Positions 1-7,992 of a stretch of DNA of 64,000 nucleotides are shown in pieces. The stretch is from JAUWVG01 sp964633715. Its GTDB lineage: Bacteria; Acidobacteriota; Aminicenantia; Aminicenantales; Aminicenantaceae. Every line of letters begins with the position of its first letter. Positions within the stretch are counted from its first letter, which is position 1. The translations under genes and the position numbers were made by a program. The notes under the pieces were generated by a model. The model was not told the DNA's origin. It searched no databases and saw only the letters and a program-made list of their open reading frames with translations. Location: NCBI GenBank assembly GCA_964633715.1, contig CAZWHQ010000022.1, positions 1 to 64,000 of the forward strand, written 5' to 3'.

Positions 1-12
1 CCTGGGTTGAAG

Positions 13-432
13 TCAAGCCATATACCCAATAATATTAAATTGACTTGACACTAGGGATACCGTCCAAATTTGTCTCTTTTTGTTCAATTGTACGTTAACT
101 CGAATATTTCTATTAATTGTGTTGCTCAGCAGCGCTCCACAGAAAGATCCAAGAATATCTGCAGCCAAGTCCCCTCCGCTGAAGCGATTCCCCTCTTCGG
201 TACTGTCTATCAGTTCTTTAAAAAGCCCCGGCAGCGTCCCAAAAGCTGTTCCGTAAAGAACTCTTTTATCTCCCTCCAAATCTGTCGCATAATGCAGAAA
301 GCTTTCCCCTGCTGCTCCAAACAGCATAGAGATTCCAAAGTGTTTAAGTTTGTCACCCTTAGCAGACAAATTCTTAGGGAATATTCCGAAACATATAAGA
401 ACGACAATCGCACTTACAATAACTTTTTTCAT
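13..432 (-). CDS. Small exported YfiM/DUF2279-like protein
   Basis: A 139-residue protein with an N-terminal signal peptide (hydrophobic residues 4-18, likely cleavage after LSA near residue 24). The mature part starts with a DKLKHF motif, followed by a Gly/Ala-rich segment, KELIDS and FSGGDLAADILG. This arrangement (D-K-x-x-H-F, then K-E-x-x-D, then F-S-x-x-D-x-x-x-x-x-x-G) is the layout of YfiM/DUF2279-type envelope proteins, whose function is poorly known. Two amphipathic or weakly hydrophobic segments suggest membrane association. The ATG has no clear Shine-Dalgarno (SD) sequence. It is divergent from the sigma-54 micro-ORF unit. Family assignment is tentative. Confidence 0.6.
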   Translation of the reverse strand: MKKVIVSAIVVLICFGIFPKNLSAKGDKLKHFGISMLFGAAGESFLHYATDLEGDKRVLYGTAFGTLPGLFKELIDSTEEGNRFSGGDLAADILGSFCGALLSNTINRNIRVNVQLNKKRQIWTVSLVSSQFNIIGYMA

Positions 433-455
433 TTCGAGAGCTGAACCGAGTTTAT

Positions 456-483
456 TTTATATGTATAATAGGGAACAGCTCAA
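456..483 (-). promoter_or_regulatory. Possible sigma-70 promoter for the YfiM-like gene
   Basis: On the minus strand a TTGAGC hexamer (478-483) is separated by 16 bp from TATAAA (456-461), about 25 nt upstream of the ATG at 432. Only the motif match and position support it. Confidence 0.35.
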
Positions 484-537
484 GTGTTAGTTCCATTGAG
501 GGCAATCCAGATATAAATTGGTTTAATAGATAACAAA

Positions 538-588
538 GGTTGTTCAACCGTTGTTTTGGAATGGGTTTCAAACTGTCCGATAACGGAC
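538..588. promoter_or_regulatory. Two short dyads upstream of the sigma-54 promoter
   Basis: Two perfect inverted repeats lie here: GGTTG-TT-CAACC at 538-549 and GTCCG-ATAA-CGGAC at 575-588. They sit about 75-125 bp upstream of the -24 element at 663, the usual distance for binding sites of sigma-54 enhancer-binding proteins. Their use as such sites is inference. Confidence 0.35.
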
Positions 589-662
589 GCAGATTGTTAA
601 GAAATCATACAGTTTTTAATAAAAAAATCGGCCTTTCCAAGAATCTAGCCTGAAAAATAAAA

Positions 663-678
663 TGGCACACATCTTGCA
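663..678 (+). promoter_or_regulatory. Sigma-54 (RpoN) promoter, -24/-12 type
   Basis: TGGCAC (663-668), five bases, then TTGCA (674-678). The invariant GG and GC are 12 bp apart, a full match to the -24/-12 consensus. It lies about 35 bp upstream of the first of two small ORFs that both have SD sequences. No other gene starts in range on this strand before 976. Confidence 0.8.
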
Positions 679-713
679 TATTTATTCGAAGATTCCATGA
701 GAGGAGTGGTCTA

Positions 714-782
714 ATGATGAAATTAGTGCTTGTTCTTTTATTGACAATAATTTCTCTTATTCTCGTGTTTGGCTCCTTATAA
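714..782 (+). CDS. Hydrophobic micropeptide 1 (22 aa) under sigma-54 promoter
   Basis: A 22-codon ORF beginning Met-Met-Lys-Leu-Val and followed by an uninterrupted run of Leu, Val and Ile ending in FGSL. GAGGAG at 701-706 is spaced 7 nt from the ATG, a good SD sequence. The peptide would be a single transmembrane helix with one Lys near its N-terminus. Composition and length are reminiscent of the Ibs type I toxins of E. coli, which also start Met-Met-(Arg/Lys), but such simple sequences match easily and homology is not claimed. The promoter at 663 should direct its transcription. It is too short for ordinary gene finders. Confidence 0.55.
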   Translation: MMKLVLVLLLTIISLILVFGSL

Positions 783-801
783 AATAAAACCAGGGGATGT
801 G

Positions 802-867
802 ATGATAATCGGCCATAAGCTTTTGATTGCCCTTCTATTACTCTTGTTGATCCTTTTCCTTTTTTGA
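802..867 (+). CDS. Hydrophobic micropeptide 2 (21 aa), tandem with the first
   Basis: A 21-codon ORF starting MIIGHKLL and continuing as an almost pure Leu/Ile/Phe helix. AGGGGA at 792-797 lies 4 nt before the ATG. An in-frame GTG at 799 is too close to that SD. It starts 20 bp after micropeptide 1 stops, so both probably share the sigma-54 transcript. The short polar N-terminus (His, Lys) and all-hydrophobic C-terminus predict one membrane-spanning helix. Function is unknown; a type I toxin-like or regulatory membrane peptide is possible. Confidence 0.5.
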   Translation: MIIGHKLLIALLLLLLILFLF

Positions 868-975
868 GCCTCGCGGGAGAGAGACAAGAGCAGAAATCCA
901 AAGTTTTTAGAATAAAGGATATTTAATTCTGTATTATCTCTTCTCAAAAATGTTGATACCTGAAAGGAGAAGATC

Positions 976-2166
976 TTGACGAAACTCTGCAGTTTTCTTT
1001 TATTATTGGGACTCGTTGTTCAATGTTCTTGTGTTAACCGAACGGATTCCCAAGATGTGAGGAATGAGATTATTGGGGGTGTCAAACATGTCTATAATTC
1101 ATCAAAACCTTTAAAAGGCCGAGTATCTCTTAAAGTGGCAAAGGTTTTTGAAATTGATTCTCTAAGTGCACGTCCAAACCATCAAATATTTTTCCATCAG
1201 GTTGCACAAGCGCCGGCCGGTCGTACCTATTTTGCTGATAATCACACACCCAGTATTCATATATTCAATGAAAAAGGAGTGTGGAAAAAGAGTTTTTCTG
1301 TAAAAGGAGATGGCCCGGGTGAGTTTTCTCGTATGGGGGATCTCCAGATAGTCAATGACCATATATGGATTGCCGGCAACTGGCCCCTGAAGATGGCCAA
1401 CTATAGTTTTGATGGAGAATTCATCTCTGATTGGATCTCTAATAAATTTTATAATTTCTACTTGATGACCTGGATTATCGATAATAACCGCTTCCTCACC
1501 GTATCTTTTCACCAGGATGAGATGTTTGGGAGTCCGGAAAAAAGAAGAGTCTCGACGATGATCGATAGAGACGAAAATGTACTGCACACATATTTTAATC
1601 ACTCTAATGCAGGGCCTATGATCCTGACTGTCGGAGAAGACAGACCACTGCAGGTGGCCTTTCGCAATCCAGTCATTGTACCCAGGATTCTCCATGCTTT
1701 TGATTATAAAAAAGAAATCCTTTATTGTCTCTTCAACCGGGAATACATGATAGAACTGAAAAATCTTACGGGAAAAACATTAAAAATTGTCTATAGAGAC
1801 CATGAAATCAAAATTGTGAACAGTTGTGATAAGGAAGAACTGATCGATTTGCTGGCCACAGACATGTCTCCTCGAGTTAAAGCCGAGGTCGAGGACAAAC
1901 TTCCGGATGTCTTTTGTGTTATTTCAGGGATAGTCCCCCTCAATAATGGTTATTTTGCAGTCAAAAGAGTGACCGGGGTAAAATCTGTCGAACTGGATAT
2001 CTTTGATCAAAAAGGCCGCTATATCTATTTGATTACTCCCTCTGAAGATATTTCAGACCTGGAATCCCTCCATTTTTTCGAAGATTCAGCAGGACAAATT
2101 ATTCATTACGAAGATAGAGATGTTTATGCAAAGTACCGCATAATAAACCTTCCTGAAATATACTGA
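976..2166 (+). CDS. Six-bladed beta-propeller lipoprotein
   Basis: A 396-residue protein with a lipoprotein signal (Leu-rich helix, then VVQ-C with the Cys at about residue 17). The mature part has the GDGPGEF signature near residues 112-118 that marks the 6-bladed beta-propeller family common in Bacteroidota and Aminicenantes. Similar strand repeats follow (IVNDHIWIAG, IFDQKGRYI). Such proteins are exported and thought to bind ligands or partners; no enzymatic motif is visible. The start is TTG, supported by AAGGAG at 964-969. It follows the two micropeptides by 108 bp and could be on the same sigma-54 transcript. Confidence 0.75.
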   Translation: MTKLCSFLLLLGLVVQCSCVNRTDSQDVRNEIIGGVKHVYNSSKPLKGRVSLKVAKVFEIDSLSARPNHQIFFHQVAQAPAGRTYFADNHTPSIHIFNEKGVWKKSFSVKGDGPGEFSRMGDLQIVNDHIWIAGNWPLKMANYSFDGEFISDWISNKFYNFYLMTWIIDNNRFLTVSFHQDEMFGSPEKRRVSTMIDRDENVLHTYFNHSNAGPMILTVGEDRPLQVAFRNPVIVPRILHAFDYKKEILYCLFNREYMIELKNLTGKTLKIVYRDHEIKIVNSCDKEELIDLLATDMSPRVKAEVEDKLPDVFCVISGIVPLNNGYFAVKRVTGVKSVELDIFDQKGRYIYLITPSEDISDLESLHFFEDSAGQIIHYEDRDVYAKYRIINLPEIY

Positions 2167-2223
2167 TCTCAAAACTAACAAGATGCATTCATTGTTCTCT
2201 TATGTCATAATAAAAATCGCGTT

Positions 2224-3585
2224 ATGAGAAGTTTAAAACATTTTTCTTATTATCTTTTTGCACTTATTCTCCTCCTTGGCCCGTCTTTTCTGTCTTTTGC
2301 TCAAGAAGAGGGAAAAACCAAACAGTTTGAACTCGAAAACGGATTAAAAGTCTTTCTCTACGAGAGACATTCTATCCCGCTGATCAACCTCGTTTTTGCC
2401 GTTAACTGCGGCTCAAAAGATGAATCGGAAAAAACGAATGGAATTGTTCACATCCTTGAGCATTATATCATGTTCAGAGGGACGGAATTTAGAAGTGGGG
2501 ATGACGTGGCCCAGGCGATTAGAGAGAACGGGGCTTACTTCAATGCGCACACCAGCCGGGATCTTGCGTACTTTGAGATGACCCTTCCATCTGAGAATGG
2601 GGATTTTGGTCTCAATCTGCAGAAGGAAATCCTGTTCAATCTCAAACTCACTCAGGAGGAACTGGATAAAGAAAAGGAAGTCATTCTTGAGGAGTTAAGC
2701 ATAATTGAGGATGATCCTCTGAGGTATTCTACAGCGTTGGCCTATCAAAATCTTTTTCTCGGTCATCCCTATCAAAATCCTGTTTATGGAAATACAGATG
2801 CCATAAGGAATTTGAAAGTGGATCAAGCACAAGAATTCTATTCGCGTTTTTTTGTTCCCAAAAATTCCTCTCTGGTTGTTCTTGGAGATTTTGATCTACT
2901 TGAGATGGAGGAAAAAGTTAGACATTTGTATGGGGATCTGACAAATGAAAAATATGTAAATACGGAATTTGAAAATGCTCCGCCACTATCTGAAACGATA
3001 CGGGTCGAAAAAGAAATGGATGTCAGCCTGGGGTATTTAGTGATTGGTATGATGGGGCCCGATTATAACAGTCCCGATCAATACGGAATCGACCTTCTGT
3101 CCGAAATTCTTGGCAGGGGTGTGAATCCATTGATATACAAACCTTTAAGTCAGAGACGCCTTTACGCAAACGCCCTATCCATGAGCTACGGTGCAAATAT
3201 GTATGGGGGAGCGATTTTTATAAATGTCTCGATAGATCCCAAAAATATCAATGCTGCAGAGAAAGAGATCATCAAATACCTGAAATCTGTGAGAAAAGAG
3301 AGCTTTTCAAAAGATGATTTTGTAGGAGAAGAGCAGTTTTATGCTATGGATTATTTGGAAAATGCAAAAAACCAGATCAAATTCAGAGCCCATGAATCTC
3401 AAGAGGAAGGCTTATCCCTGGCTTTGATGATGGCCAAACATCTTCTCATGGACAAATCTTCCGATGAGGGGAATTACTTGGATTATATCGATAAATTGAC
3501 ATCCTCTGATCTCCGTAAATCGGCAGGGCAGTATTTAGGCGCAGGGCGCTATGTTATTGTGAGCATAACGCCCGTAAAGAAATAG
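2224..3585 (+). CDS. M16 family zinc metallopeptidase, catalytic subunit
   Basis: A 453-residue exported protein with a signal peptide (cleavage near SFA-Q, residue 27). The inverted zinc motif HILEH is at residues 76-80, and the distal glutamate lies in KEVILEELSIIEDDP near residues 156-157; together these are the M16 active site. The length fits a single M16B half, which works with a partner half. The next gene, 7 bp downstream, encodes a second M16-fold protein without the zinc motif. The pair therefore looks like a heterodimeric processing peptidase-type enzyme in the periplasm. Confidence 0.85.
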   Translation: MRSLKHFSYYLFALILLLGPSFLSFAQEEGKTKQFELENGLKVFLYERHSIPLINLVFAVNCGSKDESEKTNGIVHILEHYIMFRGTEFRSGDDVAQAIRENGAYFNAHTSRDLAYFEMTLPSENGDFGLNLQKEILFNLKLTQEELDKEKEVILEELSIIEDDPLRYSTALAYQNLFLGHPYQNPVYGNTDAIRNLKVDQAQEFYSRFFVPKNSSLVVLGDFDLLEMEEKVRHLYGDLTNEKYVNTEFENAPPLSETIRVEKEMDVSLGYLVIGMMGPDYNSPDQYGIDLLSEILGRGVNPLIYKPLSQRRLYANALSMSYGANMYGGAIFINVSIDPKNINAAEKEIIKYLKSVRKESFSKDDFVGEEQFYAMDYLENAKNQIKFRAHESQEEGLSLALMMAKHLLMDKSSDEGNYLDYIDKLTSSDLRKSAGQYLGAGRYVIVSITPVKK

Positions 3586-3592
3586 ATTTATA

Positions 3593-4927
3593 ATGAGAAC
3601 AAAAAAGACTGTTGCCTTTGTTTTTCTCTTTGTCTGTTTAAGTCTATGGAATTTTGGCGATTCTCTTCTTTTTCAGACGAACCTTTCTGAGAATCAGCAA
3701 ACGTCTCCTTTTTCCCTCTCCAATGGATTAAACGTTGTTTATTTGTACAACCCGACATCAGAAGTGACGGTTATGCAGTTCCTTATCAAGGGTGGGAAAA
3801 TGGCGGAACCTCAGGGAAAAGATGGGTTGGCCATGATGATGACACGGTTATGTATAGAAATTCCGGACCGATCCACTCTTCAAAAGATCATGACCCAGGC
3901 CACACAGATCAACATGACTTCTAACATGGATTATTCTTTAGTCAGCATTGGCTCCCTCTCTGAACATTTTGATAGCTCTATAAATCTTTTCTCAAAGATC
4001 CTTCTTAAGCCTCTCTTTTCCTCCATCAGGATCGACAGCATCAAAAAAGCGATGAACCGTTCAAGGGAGTTTCGGCAGGAAGATCCTCTACAATTGGCAC
4101 ATAAAGAGGCGATGGAATCCTTTTATGGCGATTCGGCTTATTCTGGCTCATTTTATGGACAGGAAGATACATTAAAATCCATTAGGAAACGGGATGTGGA
4201 TAATTTTTATGAAAAATATTTTACCGCCAAAAATACGTCAATTTTTGTATCTTCGGATTTGGATGAGGGGACAATAAGAAAAATTCTTGAGAACCATTTT
4301 AAGGACATTCCGGAAGGATCGGCGATTGAAGACTCGGGCTCCGTGTTGTCCATGCTCCCGGAGGACAAGTCTATTTTTGTTGAAAAAGATACCCAACAAA
4401 ACCTTGTTCTTTTTGCCTACCCGCTCCCGAAATTAACGGAAGAAAACTATGTGTTCTCAAACCTTGTAGACAATCTTATCGGCAAGGGGGTCAACTCGAT
4501 ACTCTGGCCCCTGAGAGTTAAGGAAAAACTGGCGTATAATGTCAATTCGCGCCTCTCTCTCTATAAAGAAGGAGGATTATTTGAAGTCTACCTCGAGACA
4601 GATAATGAGAAAATGGATAGGGCTCATGAAGCTCTGTTGGGGGCTCTGGATGACCTTATAGAAAGGGGAGTGTCTGAAAAAGATCATCATGCAAATCTAA
4701 CATTCACCAAGGGATCATTTTTAAGGCAGATTGAAACAAAACGAGACCGAACGTCTTTTCTGCTTTCTCTGGAAGCTTTGGGCTTGGGATATTCGTTCTT
4801 GGACCGGATTTTTCTGGAAGTTGAAAAAATATCTGTAGAAGAGATGAATGCCTTTATAAAAGATATCCTTTCACCTGAAAAAAGGTTAGAAGTTATTATC
4901 GGGCCTAAAACCGACCGGTTTCGCTAA
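3593..4927 (+). CDS. M16 family protein, non-catalytic partner subunit
   Basis: A 444-residue exported protein with M16 fold features. Where its partner has HILEH this one reads GLAMMMTRL, so zinc ligands and catalytic Glu are absent. It retains the substrate-side C-terminal segment with RVKEKLAYNV and a Gly-rich FEVYLETD strand, which in M16B heterodimers is supplied by the inactive subunit. The 7-bp gap and lack of a strong SD suggest translational coupling to the upstream gene. Confidence 0.8.
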   Translation: MRTKKTVAFVFLFVCLSLWNFGDSLLFQTNLSENQQTSPFSLSNGLNVVYLYNPTSEVTVMQFLIKGGKMAEPQGKDGLAMMMTRLCIEIPDRSTLQKIMTQATQINMTSNMDYSLVSIGSLSEHFDSSINLFSKILLKPLFSSIRIDSIKKAMNRSREFRQEDPLQLAHKEAMESFYGDSAYSGSFYGQEDTLKSIRKRDVDNFYEKYFTAKNTSIFVSSDLDEGTIRKILENHFKDIPEGSAIEDSGSVLSMLPEDKSIFVEKDTQQNLVLFAYPLPKLTEENYVFSNLVDNLIGKGVNSILWPLRVKEKLAYNVNSRLSLYKEGGLFEVYLETDNEKMDRAHEALLGALDDLIERGVSEKDHHANLTFTKGSFLRQIETKRDRTSFLLSLEALGLGYSFLDRIFLEVEKISVEEMNAFIKDILSPEKRLEVIIGPKTDRFR

Positions 4928-5044
4928 GAGCCGACTCCTGTCCTCCAAACTTTTGGTTAGCTCCCTCAAATAGACGGTTCCCCTACATCAGCATCTCGAG
5001 ACCGCGAGCCGCCTTTTGATGGATTTACTGGACGCAAAACAAAT

Positions 5045-5071
5045 TTGCATTTACTCAAGTTTATCTATATT
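5045..5071 (+). promoter_or_regulatory. Weak candidate promoter for the TlpA-like gene
   Basis: TTGCAT (5045-5050) and TATATT (5066-5071) are 15 bp apart, shorter than ideal, about 32 bp upstream of the ATG at 5104. The preceding 176-bp spacer argues that this gene has its own promoter. Only the motif supports it. Confidence 0.25.
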
Positions 5072-5103
5072 TTAGTAGGGATTTAAAAGAGAGAGGTCGT
5101 ATC

Positions 5104-6390
5104 ATGAAAAAAACTGCTGTTTTTGTCTTTATTCTGATGGCATCTGTAATTGTTATTCAATTCGGATGTAAACCTGATGAAACCGGACAGGGCCCTATTC
5201 CCTCCGAGGTCCAGGAGAACATCAGAAAAGTCCTTTCGGAAAAAAGCAAAAATAAAGAACTCGAGACCTACGAACTCTATGCTGCAGCTCGCAAAGAGCT
5301 CACGCTGGTGGACATCGATACAATCAATCCAAAAGGACTATCCAAAGAAGAAACCCTAAAATATGCGGAACTTTTAACATGGGCAGATAATAATGAAGAA
5401 GCTATTAAAGTCTATAAAAAAGTGAGTCGAGGCAAAGATATGCCTGCTCGTGAGGCCAGTAAAATGCTGATCGATTTGGAGATACCCGAAGTCGAGAAAA
5501 ATCCAGATCTCTATGAAAAAATGCTGGAGGAATACCGGGCAAAATTCGCTCCTTCACCTGAAGACACCTTTGGTCTGTACAATCATGTGGCCGTGCTGTC
5601 CAGATATTACAATGAAAACAAAAATCCAGAAAAAGCCATCGAGATTGTTCAAGCTGAAATCGATTATCTGAACTTTGATGAGCCTTATTTTTCCTATAGG
5701 CTGCTCAGTGCCCGCTATCAGTCCTTCCTGGACCTCGATCGAAAAGAGGAAATTGTTGAACTGCTGGAAGACTACAAGAAAAAATTTGAAGATATCGTTG
5801 CAGAACGTGAAAAAAATATCCCTGAAGATGAAGCGGAGGCCGAAAAATACAACCAAACCACAAATAGTTTTAATTCATTGGCCCGTACAATGCAGTCCGG
5901 TTTAGCACGGATTTATGTCATCAATCAGGAAGCGCCCGGATTTACTTTTACGCATTTTTTTAACACAGACCCTGTGACCTTGGAAGGACTGCGGGGTAAC
6001 GTCGTAATGATTGATTTCTGGGCCACCTGGTGCGGTCCATGTATCGGCACATTTCCCGAACTGCGCGAAATCCATGCTGCATATAAAGATAAAGGGCTCT
6101 TCATCCTTGGCGTGACCAGTTTTCAAGGAAGCATGACTAATCATGGAAAAGACAGGGTGACGGACCTTTCTGTGGAGGAAGAACTGGCGCTCATGCCGGA
6201 ATTCATTCAATACCAGAATGTAACATGGCCTCTCGCTTTTTCAGATCGGGATTGTTTCGATCCGGTGTATGGGATCACGGGCATTCCGACAAGTATTATT
6301 ATCGATAAAAACGGTATTGTTAGGCTGTTTACCCACCCGGCCAACAAAGATCAAATCATCGCCCTAATCGAGGATCTGCTTGCTGAGTAA
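5104..6390 (+). CDS. TlpA-like thioredoxin-domain lipoprotein
   Basis: A 428-residue protein with a lipoprotein signal (QFGC, Cys near residue 22). Residues 30-270 are helical and TPR-like. A thioredoxin/redoxin domain follows from about residue 277, with the active site WCGPC (C310 and C313) and a cis-Pro segment GITGIPTSIIID. It is likely a membrane-anchored periplasmic thiol-disulfide oxidoreductase of the TlpA/ResA group. GAGAGAGG lies 5 nt before the ATG. The extended helical N-domain is seen in Bacteroidota-type TlpA proteins and may bind a partner. Confidence 0.85.
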   Translation: MKKTAVFVFILMASVIVIQFGCKPDETGQGPIPSEVQENIRKVLSEKSKNKELETYELYAAARKELTLVDIDTINPKGLSKEETLKYAELLTWADNNEEAIKVYKKVSRGKDMPAREASKMLIDLEIPEVEKNPDLYEKMLEEYRAKFAPSPEDTFGLYNHVAVLSRYYNENKNPEKAIEIVQAEIDYLNFDEPYFSYRLLSARYQSFLDLDRKEEIVELLEDYKKKFEDIVAEREKNIPEDEAEAEKYNQTTNSFNSLARTMQSGLARIYVINQEAPGFTFTHFFNTDPVTLEGLRGNVVMIDFWATWCGPCIGTFPELREIHAAYKDKGLFILGVTSFQGSMTNHGKDRVTDLSVEEELALMPEFIQYQNVTWPLAFSDRDCFDPVYGITGIPTSIIIDKNGIVRLFTHPANKDQIIALIEDLLAE

Positions 6391-6402
6391 GATAGAGACT
6401 CC

Positions 6403-6996
6403 TTAAGCGGGCTGTTTTAATTCTAAGGCGTCTTCTTCAGCTTCCGAGACATCTAAAGGACCCATAAGCACTTTTGTTTTTTGCAGTTTTTCAGTCTCAT
6501 GCATTAAATCGATCTTGATCTTTTCACTGAAAACGTGTTTTTCCGGGACTACGCTTTTAATTCCATATTTTTCTTCGAGGTGCTCTTTTAATATGGTTGC
6601 CCTTTGGAAAGCATCGTTTTGAATTGACTCGTAGTTCTTTTCTAACTCCATCGCCGTCTTAAACTCTTTTCCCATAGATTCCAGGAGTCCCCAAATTTCC
6701 TTTCTGTATTTTGCGACTCTTTTGAGATGGTTGTCCATGGTTTGCCTTAGCTCATTGCCTTCCTCTTCAAGTTCGGCCATGAACCGGGCGTATTCCCTGA
6801 GTTCCTGTTTTTCCTCGTTTATCTCTGCTGTTTTTTCTGTGATCTTTTTCTCTGCTTCCTCTTTCATGCGGAGGATTTGTTCTTGGAGCTCTTTTTCGAT
6901 TTCTCCCTTTCGGTTGGATAAAATTTCATCCAATTCAACTTCAAGGTCTTTTGAGATAGACAAGAATTTTGTGTGCGCTTCCTTCCTATTAAGCAT
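6403..6996 (-). CDS. Coiled-coil protein of unknown function
   Basis: A 197-residue protein dominated by Glu/Lys-rich heptads (residues 25-115), predicted to be one long coiled coil. It has no signal peptide or membrane helix. The start is placed at MLNRKEAH because AAGGAG lies 8 nt upstream on the minus strand; a longer frame to 7119 exists but lacks an SD. The C-terminal part contains KYGIKSVVPEKHVFSEKIKIDL and an acidic tail. No family is recognised. It is convergent with the TlpA gene, with stops 12 bp apart. Confidence 0.6.
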   Translation of the reverse strand: MLNRKEAHTKFLSISKDLEVELDEILSNRKGEIEKELQEQILRMKEEAEKKITEKTAEINEEKQELREYARFMAELEEEGNELRQTMDNHLKRVAKYRKEIWGLLESMGKEFKTAMELEKNYESIQNDAFQRATILKEHLEEKYGIKSVVPEKHVFSEKIKIDLMHETEKLQKTKVLMGPLDVSEAEEDALELKQPA

Positions 6997-7193
6997 TTTC
7001 CTTCTCCTTGTGCTGTTATTTTGACAGTTTTTTTTAAAAAAATCCAATTTTATCCAGCCTGAATTGACAATTTTTATGATGGAATGATATGTTTGGCTCT
7101 GGATATTTTTCTCCATCATCTTAGGAAAAAGGAGGAAATTTAATGGTTAGGAAAAAGGATCAAACTCTTTAATCGAGAAAGGAATAATTAATT

Positions 7194-7967
7194 ATGCTCA
7201 GTGGAAGGAAAATCGTAGTCGTTCTGCCTGCCTACAATGCTGAACAAACTCTTCGCCAAACTTACGATGAGATTCCGCACGATATTGTCGATGAGACAAT
7301 TCTTGTCGATGATGCCAGTCAAGATAATACTGTCAGGTTAGCGAAGGATATGAATATAATAACCTATCGACATCATAAAACCCTGGGTTATGGTGCAAAC
7401 CAAAAGACCTGTTATTTGCAGGCACTACAAAGAGGAGCAGATATAGTTATCATGCTGCATCCAGATTATCAGTACACGCCTAAACTTATCACGGCCATGG
7501 TCTCAATAATATCCAATGGTCTGTATGATGTTGTTATAGGGTCTCGGATTTTGGGTTCAGGCGCTTTAAAAGGTGGGATGCCTCTGTATAAATATATATC
7601 AAATCGATTCCTTACATTTATACAAAATTTCATTTTAAAATATAAGTTATCAGAATATCACACGGGATATCGTGCATTTTCAAGAAGAGTCCTCACAGAG
7701 CTGCCGCTGCTGGAAAATTCCGATGATTTTGTTTTTGATAATGAAATGCTCGCTCAAATTATTTATTTTGGATTCGATATCGCAGAGGTGACCTGTCCCA
7801 CTAAGTACTTTAAGGAAGCTTCAAGCATTGGATTGACTCGGAGTATCAGATATGGATTGGGCGTATTGTGGACGTCCATAAGATTTTGGCTTTCGAAACA
7901 TCACATCAAGAAGTTTCCAATATTCAAAACAGCTGGCAGGAAAATTATAGCCCAAGAAAAAACATAA
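7194..7967 (+). CDS. Family 2 glycosyltransferase (DPM1/polyprenyl-phosphate type)
   Basis: A 257-residue cytoplasmic GT-A enzyme. The nucleotide-binding strand is VVVLPAYNAE (residues 8-17), followed by ILVDDASQDNT. HPDYQYTP stands at the usual DxD position, and VIGSRILG plus YHTGYRAFSRR are typical of dolichyl-phosphate-mannose synthase-like transferases. There is no C-terminal transmembrane pair, so it probably charges polyprenyl phosphate with a sugar for an integral membrane transferase. The next gene encodes such a multi-spanning membrane protein, supporting a two-step pathway. Confidence 0.8.
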   Translation: MLSGRKIVVVLPAYNAEQTLRQTYDEIPHDIVDETILVDDASQDNTVRLAKDMNIITYRHHKTLGYGANQKTCYLQALQRGADIVIMLHPDYQYTPKLITAMVSIISNGLYDVVIGSRILGSGALKGGMPLYKYISNRFLTFIQNFILKYKLSEYHTGYRAFSRRVLTELPLLENSDDFVFDNEMLAQIIYFGFDIAEVTCPTKYFKEASSIGLTRSIRYGLGVLWTSIRFWLSKHHIKKFPIFKTAGRKIIAQEKT

Positions 7968-7992
7968 TTCTAACTCACGATTGAGTGAAGGC

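Noticed and set aside
472..494. GGAAC...GTTCC inverted repeat read as an ECF -35 element
   Set aside because: No CGTC-type -10 follows at 16-17 bp; arms are short and the spacing is not typical of an operator.
605..901. 98-codon minus-strand frame opposite the micropeptides
   Set aside because: No SD, no family resemblance, and it lies antisense to the sigma-54 promoter and both small ORFs.
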